Part shown: positions 57,911 to 64,000 of the stretch, piece after piece
Numbering within the stretch: position 1 is the stretch's first letter
How the letters are laid out: each line of letters starts with the position of its first letter
From: Sordariomycetes sp. S80-01Y
Lineage: Eukaryota > Ascomycota > Sordariomycetes
NCBI GenBank assembly: GCA_037042185.1
Contig: JAXQJY010000033.1
Location: 2,542,001 to 2,606,000 of the forward strand
DNA: 64,000 nt
Direction of reading: 5' to 3'
Made by a program: the position numbers and the translations under genes
Notes under the pieces: model-generated
What the model was told of the DNA's origin: nothing
What the model saw: the letters and a program-made list of their open reading frames with translations, nothing else
Databases searched by the model: none

Positions 57911-60414
57911 GACCAGAGGACCACATCGCCTCCTCTCGAAAGATGCGACAGGTGTCGTCTTAGCAGCTCCGCCGGCACTTCACCAGCGCTATGAATTGTC
58001 GAGATTCGAGGTCTGCTGACAGATCGCGGCCGGCTTGAACCATCTTCAATCGATGGCAAGATGCCGACCGGCCCCTTTTTTGGACTTATTTCGTCGACTG
58101 ATGTTCCCTCGGGCACAGCACTAGGCATATCACTTGCGAAACGCGCAAATCTCTCCGAGAGTTTGCATTGTGCCCTCGCCTGGCATGCAATCGCCAGGCC
58201 GAACGAAGCGAGTTTGCAAAATCGGAGAGACGCCGTCGCAAAGCTGGGTTCTCTACAACTGATACGTCGACTCGTCATTGTTTCGAGAGCTGTATGGGTG
58301 GTGCGACAAAAGCTAGTGCGGATCGAAGCCCCCTAACCTTCGCTCGGGGGACTCACCACCACAGCCAGCGCAACAGTTAAGCATAGCGGGAGTAATACTC
58401 CTTTTCCGGACAGACAGGATGAAAGTATGACGGGGCAACGAAAAAAGGACTTCTCATAGATCGCGGCTTCGGGTAGGAAGGGTGCACCGTCGATTCTGAT
58501 ATCAGCACACAGGGGCACCAAGTCGTGATCGCCTTTTCGTGTCGCGCCCGAGATCCGGCCAACTCGGGATCGGCGTCGGTATCTTGAAGGAAAACCCACA
58601 AGACCACGATTCAACTTGGACCGCAGTCGCGGAGAGAAATTTCGACTTGTCGAATTGATCTCGGAGACGTTGAAACATGGATTACACCAATTCATTCGAT
58701 GGAGTTGAAGGAGGTGGTAGACTACGTTGCCCGCCCGGTGGCGGTCTCGTCTCAGTACCAAGACCCGTGAGGGCTGAGGTTGGTAGGACGAAGGTCGGAC
58801 ATCGTAGAATTCCTGGCGGCGGAGCGATTCCTCCCAACAGCGCGGGATGCTTGCAGCCAGCTAGACCGACATCGTGAAACAGGGCCAGCATCGTGGGCGG
58901 CAGCACGGCATGGCCAGAGGCACGGGGGCCAATTCGACGACGGAGCGGTGTGACCAAACCAGCTTCAAAAAGGCCGACCGTCTTGAGTTCAAGGAGCATT
59001 CTCAAGTGAACCGAACAATACCGTTTCGCGATGGGGTCAATACTGGGGAACCTAAGAGATAAGAAGACCCTTCAGTCCAAGCGAGTCAGGCAGCCATATT
59101 CCAGTATGGAGTCGGCTGGGAGGATGGCGCAATCTCCAACACCATCAGAAATTTCCTTTAGGAAACTGGGCCCTTCACGATAGCTTCGAGCAGTGACCAG
59201 CTCGTGAGCCACTGGAAAAAAAAATCAAACGGCCCACGGGACCATCCAAAAAGATGGGGAAGTGTGCCAGGTGCATGCAGCAGCGCAGAGACCATCCAGA
59301 TTTGCTGTTCCATCTGCATGCACACCCACGGCTGGCGGGTCTTGGAAGAATGGGGGTCAAGGAGACAACAAAGGGGGCGAGGAAACGGTGGGTTGCCACC
59401 GGTGTGCGGCATGTCCGGCGCAAACATCGTGAGATTTTTGGCTGCGGTGGTTGGATGCAAGACGATATCCGTTTTGGGTCCGGTTACGGGGAAGAGATCC
59501 TAGGGGGTAGAAGTGAAATTCACAAGAGGTCAGTTGACCACTCTTGCAGGCATGGGTCCTGGACTCCCGGGCTCCCAATTTCAGATTCCAGCGGGAGGAG
59601 ATCGTCCGCTTATTTGCTGTTGCTGGATTGCTCTTCCTCGTCTCTCCTCAGCGTTGACCTCAGGATGAGTTCATGAATGCGCGTCCCATTGATGAGTTGC
59701 TAGAGGGCCAGGCTCGTCAGGCTGCGGGCTGCGTGGCTCGGGGCGAGCGCAGCCAAGGCATCGAGATCGCCGCCACTTCCCCGGTCTCTGCCCAGTGCGT
59801 CTCGATGTGAAGCCATCTTTATGCATGGCATTTTCTAGAATCCGAGCCCAAGCCTCCATTGGAGATGCGAGTCTCAAAGCCCCTGACCACTCTGTGGCTC
59901 TGTGGGGAGCTCCCGTGGACCCCATCCTGCCGTTTTTAACAGTGGCTCTCCAGTGGCAGCGAGAGCTTGCGTCCTCTGAAAACGTCCCTGCGACCCCCGT
60001 GCCCGCCGGCATTCCCACTGGTGGTCCCGCCCCAGGCACCCTCATATCTTGACGCTCATTCGTCAAGGAGCCAAAGCTTGATCTTGGAAGGCACGAAGAA
60101 ACCCCTGCCGTTATTTTTGGCCGGGTGTCACCTGCACTCCACTACACCCACCCAGGCCAAGCTGCTCCGCCGCCGTGCAGCTGCAGCGCTGCCGCGGCGT
60201 CGGGGTCCAGCCCTTGTTGCCCCCCAGTCGTCAGTGGGAGCTCCGGGTCCGGAGTCGTAGTGCTGGCTTGGCTGGCTGTGTCGGTGGCAGAGCAGCTCAG
60301 TCAGTCATTCCCATTACGAGCCAAATCATCGTGACTTTCTAAAGGAGGGTACGAGCTCATGGAGTCAGCTGAGTTGGCCCTACCTTAGGCTCTCCCCGTC
60401 CCCAGCGCTCGTAG

Positions 60415-60422
60415 ATATAAAG
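60415..60422 (+). promoter_or_regulatory. TATA-like box of the downstream SDR gene
   Basis: ATATAAAG about 450 bp upstream of the chosen start codon. With a start of transcription near 60445 the leader would be about 420 nt and C/T-rich. Confidence 0.45.
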
Positions 60423-60866
60423 CGGCTGCCGTTGACTGTCCCTTGCGAGACGCCTCTCCTCTCCTGTTTTCCTTCCTCCTCATTTCCAACCTCACGATCC
60501 CATCTCCCTCGCGTTGCAGTGACTTGAACGTTTTCTGTTGAATTGCATCTTCACTTTGAACGTGTCTTCTGCATACCACCACGGGAAAAGCAATTGGCAT
60601 TAAAAGCATCGAATTGCTCTTATTGCCCCCCGACGAATCAGGCCTCAAGAACCGAGACGTGTTGGCCACCTGCGATCGTCGAGTCCCAACTCCCATCTGA
60701 GCCCACGAGACATCGAATCGAGCTTGGATCCTCCCTTAATTCTTGCCACCTCCTGGGCAATCAAAACACTCGGCCCCTCCCACGAGCTTTGTCTCGTAGC
60801 ATCCTCAATCTACCTTTCGCCTACATCCTAAAAATCTTCTTTCACACGCAAATCACACACAACACA

Positions 60867-62018
60867 ATGTCTTCAGCATTCGCCCCCATGTTGCGGCACG
60901 CCGCCCGCCGCGCAGCTCTATCCTCTTCCTCCACCTTCACACGCCCAGCCTTCGCCACCGCCCAGCGCAACCTGCACCGCGTTCCTCCTCGCCAGGACAA
61001 GCCCGGCAGCTACTCGCGAACCGACGGTGACATTGAGGTTGAGTACCCTGAGGAGCACGAGCTGCCCAGCTCCGCGCCCGTCCGCGGCACCGGTGGTCAG
61101 TACGTCAAGCCCACCCTGAGCAGCTTCACCTTGGATGGCAAGGTCGGCGTTGTCACCGGTGGTGCCCGTGGCCTTGGATTGGTCATTGGCCAGGGCATGG
61201 TCTTCTCGGGCAGCGACGTTGCCTTGGTCGACATGAACAAGGAGGAGGCTGAGAAGCAGACCAAGCTGCTGATTGACGCCTTCGTCAAGGAGAACCCCAA
61301 CGCTGAGCGGTAAGTTTTCTGCCCAACCCTAATAAGCTGCGCAGCTTGCTGATTTGAGCAGCATTCCCAAGGTCACCGCTCACTACGCTGATGTCGCCGA
61401 CCCCGACTCCGTCGACGCCTGCATCGCAGAGGTCGTCGAGCAGCACGGCAAGATCGACTCCCTCGTCACTTCCGCGGGCTTCACCGAGAACTTCGAGGCC
61501 GTTAACTACCCCATCGACCGCATGCGCAAGCTCTGGGCCGTCAATGTCGATGGTACCTACCTCTTCGCTACCAGCGTCGCCCGTCACTTGATGGAGCGCA
61601 AGGCTTCTGGCAGCATGGTCATGATTGGTTCCATGTCCGGTTCCATCGTCAACGTGCCTCAGCCTCAGGCGTACGTCTTCTCCGCGCTCTCATGTAATTC
61701 AAGGCTAACGACTTCCGCAGTCCCTACAACGCCGCAAAGGCTGGTGTCCGCCACCTCGCCGCCTCCCTCGCCGTCGAATGGGCCTCCGCCGGCATCCGCG
61801 TCAACTGCATCTCCCCCGGTTACATGCTCACCGCCCTCACCGAGAAGATCCTCGACGAGAACCCAGATCTCAAGAAGAAGTGGACTTCGCTCATTCCTCA
61901 GGGCAAGATGGGCCAGCCTCAGGACCTTATGGGCCCCGTCACCTTCCTGCTGTCCGGTGCTTCTGGTTACGTGACCGGCGCGGACATCCGCGTTGACGGC
62001 GGTTACACTGTCACCTAA
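60867..62018 (+). CDS. short-chain dehydrogenase with mitochondrial-type presequence (arabinitol/sorbose reductase group)
   Basis: Exons 60867-61309, 61362-61670 and 61721-62018 give 349 aa. The start MSSAFAPMLRHAARRAALSS is Arg/Ser/Ala-rich like a mitochondrial presequence. The SDR core shows VGVVTGGARGLGLVIGQG, the NxAG-like TSAGFTENFEAV, VNVDGTYLFATSV, the catalytic Ser in MIGSMSGSIVN, PYNAAKAGVRHL (Tyr, Lys) and SGYVTGADIRVDGGYTVT. Known relatives are D-arabinitol 2-dehydrogenases and L-sorbose or mannitol-type reductases. It belongs to the same broad group as the SDR at 25535, but that protein lacks the presequence. The open frame continues upstream with no stop to an ATG at 60543, giving a possible 108-residue extension. 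Substrate unknown. Confidence 0.92.
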
Positions 62019-63385
62019 AGGAGTTGTCGACCTGAGCCACAGGTAATTCTGTTATGGCAGGCGCTCTCTTTTTGGCGCGCACACATGAAAAGTTGGAAGC
62101 ATAGACACAAGCGGGATTTTGACTTTTGACTTTCTCTCGAGGCTACAACGGCGGTTTTCCTATTTCCTGGTTCATGTTACAAACGGAATCTGGGCTGGCG
62201 AGGATAGCTTTGCCCGGGGTTGGCGCATGGTGCTGCACATAGGCTTTCTTTGTTTGAATCTGGTATCAGATAATGGTAATATTCAGCGAGCACATTCGAA
62301 TTGAATTGATTTGCTCGTCTTTAAACCACCCAACCCCGTTATGTTGCCGATGCTGTACCCTGTCTTGTTCGACACTTGCAATGGCTGAGCTTACCGCACA
62401 ATCCGAAGCATGAAGCATTCTAGCTTGGCCGTTGGACGCAGTTCTTAGCGCCAGAACTGCACAACAAACACCCTTTCTGTAGACCTCCCCTATCACAGGT
62501 AATCGCAGCTTCGATCTCCTCAATCACAGCCCCTCCCCGCACGCCCATCGCACAAAAGCGCAATTCCAAAACCTCGGTCGCACGCAAGCCCACGCACGCG
62601 GCCCTCACGGAATCCGGCCCAGTGGATCTTGCCCCCCTTCCGGCGGGTCCGCCGCAGCATCTGTGCGCGGCCGGAGCCGCATGGTGGTGGTGTGGGCATT
62701 CGGAGGTCCCACCGGCCTGCAGGAGGGAGGGTCGCAAGCGATTTTCCAGGGGCCCGGGCCACAAAAACAAGGGTTTTCTGGATCTTGATGCGATGTTGAC
62801 TTCTCCAACAATGTGTGGGATGCTGTGGGTAAGGAGGTAGGACCCTTATCGTTCCCTTCTGAATTTTTTCTCCGGCTCCGTAAACAGCTGGCTAGTATTT
62901 TATTTGTGAAGGGGTGGATGAGAGGGGTCTCGAAGGCGAAAAGGGGGCTGAAAAGGGGGGTCCTGCTGCATGGTTCGGAGCGATCGGCGCCGCTGATACT
63001 CGCTAATCATCTATATGGATCAACTTGGCGAGTGGACGCCGGGCATGTTTGCTTAACTACGACCCGAAGACGGCGGGGCGATAGGGCTGATCAAACAGGA
63101 CCTCCGGCCGCCCCAGGATCACGCTTGTGAAATGCTTCATGTCCTCGTACACACTCGAGGCTCACAAAGCTGGGACCCTGAGTTGCTGCCCACCACCAGA
63201 GATCACATGCGACCTAGCGAGTGCTATCACACAATGTCGTGCGCAACATGCGGATGGCGCGAAAAGCTCACAGCCGTCGCAGCGTCCGAGTCTGTCCACT
63301 CATGTATTTACATCGTATTAACATTATGTAGGTGTTCTAAACTCCGTAGACCCTCCCTCAACGCAGATACCGCTGCACATGCGGA
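62019..63385. other. intergenic
   Basis: About 1.4 kb between two genes that end toward each other. Short overlapping ORFs near 62420-62840 lack features. I see nothing else. Confidence 0.4.
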
Positions 63386-64000
63386 TTACAGCAGCATCGC
63401 AGCGCCGGCAACCGCTCCCAGGGCAACCCACGAGACTTCCCTCCCGGCAGCGGCGTTACCACCGTCCTCGGTCTCGCTGCTTTCTTCGCTGGACTCGGTA
63501 GGTGAGCCCGTGGCGCTGGCCGATTCGCTCTCCCCGGCGGCGCTCTCCGTAGCGCTCGCGGTCGTGGTCCAGACCGAGGTCGTGGTCAAGACCGAGGTCT
63601 CGGTCGCAGCCACGGTGGTGGTTTCGGTCGCGTCCGCAGAAGTCTCGGTCTTGCTCTCGGTCTTGGTCACGGTGGTGGACTCAACCTCTGTGGTCGAAGA
63701 GCTTGGGGGCTTGAACCCGCACGCCTCCTCCGGGTCGAACGTGAAGGGGATGCCAAACGCATCGCAGTTGTCCTCATTGATCATGACAGAATCTGTCGCT
63801 CAGTCAGCCAGCCAGCCTATTCAACGCCCTTGGCTTCGGCGGCGCGCGCGCAGCAAGGTTCCACGGGAGGGGAACTTACACTCCCAAGCACCGGTGTCGC
63901 ACTTCTCGGCGATGCAGCAAAAGTATTCCTCGCGCGTGTCGTGGAAGTTGCACATGCAGGCCGGGTCGTCGGTGCACTGCCCATCGGTCCAGACATCGAA
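63386..64000 (-). CDS. CFEM-domain GPI-anchored cell-surface protein, 5' part beyond window
   Basis: The gene runs off the right edge. Visible exons are >64000-63880 and 63792-63386. The first encodes the end of a CFEM domain: CTDDPACMCNFHD, then EYFCCIAEKC, with closely spaced cysteines. The second begins after AG at 63793 and gives NCDAFGIPF, ACGF, then a Thr/Ser-rich stalk of about 90 residues (ESTTVTKTESKTETSADATE) and a hydrophobic GPI-signal-like end (GREVSWVALGAVAGAAMLL). Known: CFEM proteins bind heme or iron, or act in pathogenesis, adhesion and wall assembly, and many are GPI-anchored. The N-terminal signal peptide and first cysteines are outside the window. Confidence 0.88.

Larger units (their letters stand above)
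57231..60866. other. 3.6-kb spacer without a convincing gene
   Basis: Holds the alcohol dehydrogenase promoter and the promoter and leader of the SDR gene. A hairpin and a 32-codon ORF near 57745-57873 and a 9-bp tandem repeat at 57887-57910 are annotated separately. Minus-strand ORFs at 57844-58278, 58333-58761 and 59671-60066 have no domains I recognise. Tracts such as 59214-59228 (A-rich) are simple. Confidence 0.45.

Noticed and set aside
57844-58278. 144-codon minus-strand ORF, and neighbours at 58333-58761
   Set aside because: Low-complexity Arg/Ser content, no domain, overlap with repeat and tiny ORF.
59671-60066. 131-codon minus-strand ORF
   Set aside because: No domain; opposite strand also open here, as in GC-rich noncoding DNA.

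Overview
The window is nuclear DNA of a filamentous ascomycete (Pezizomycotina; protein content and gene style point to Sordariomycetes, genus not determined). The signs are many short GT..AG introns (about 44 to 105 nt) with CTRAY-like branch points, genes on both strands separated by short spacers, two fungal Zn2Cys6 regulators, a fungal rhodopsin-like membrane protein, a CFEM protein, a DUF3425 bZIP and a Vps3844-type protein. Exon joins below were worked out by hand from reading frame, splice signals and family alignment from memory; no search was run. I saw no transposon, retroelement, CRISPR array, rRNA or tRNA.

Layout. 0-5 kb: a tiny acylation-motif ORF, a gene-poor 1.5 kb, a hemerythrin-like membrane protein and a ZIP metal transporter. 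5.5-14.2 kb: an intracellular GH3 beta-glucosidase, the Hsp90 co-chaperone Sti1, a seven-helix rhodopsin-like protein and a Baeyer-Villiger type flavin monooxygenase. 14.8-17.6 kb: two splicing genes, NTR2 and SmG, head to head over 164 bp that hold a perfect CRE, then a Cdc25/Acr2-like rhodanese phosphatase. 17.9-19.9 kb: a second flavin monooxygenase with an N-terminal NTF2-like domain.

20.8-30.3 kb is the most cluster-like part: Zn2Cys6 regulator, transaldolase, short-chain dehydrogenase, Zn2Cys6 regulator. The two enzymes are divergent and two GC-rich inverted CGG/CCG repeats lie almost exactly midway between their start codons. I read this as a candidate locally regulated sugar or polyol catabolic locus.

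31-42 kb is mostly housekeeping: Vps3844-like protein, a mitochondrial-type unknown, peroxin Pex2, a coiled-coil membrane protein of unknown function and a PA-TM-RING ubiquitin ligase whose first exon I could not fix. 41.6-46.4 kb has no convincing gene. 46.4-49.2 kb encodes a proline-rich, single-pass EGF-like protein. 49.5-53 kb is a divergent leucine-catabolism pair (3-methylcrotonyl-CoA carboxylase beta and isovaleryl-CoA dehydrogenase) with two CCGAGG motifs between them. 53-57 kb holds an aldo-keto reductase, a DUF3425 bZIP and a zinc alcohol dehydrogenase. After a 3.6-kb spacer come a mitochondrial-type SDR (60.9-62 kb) and the 3' part of a CFEM protein gene running off the right edge.
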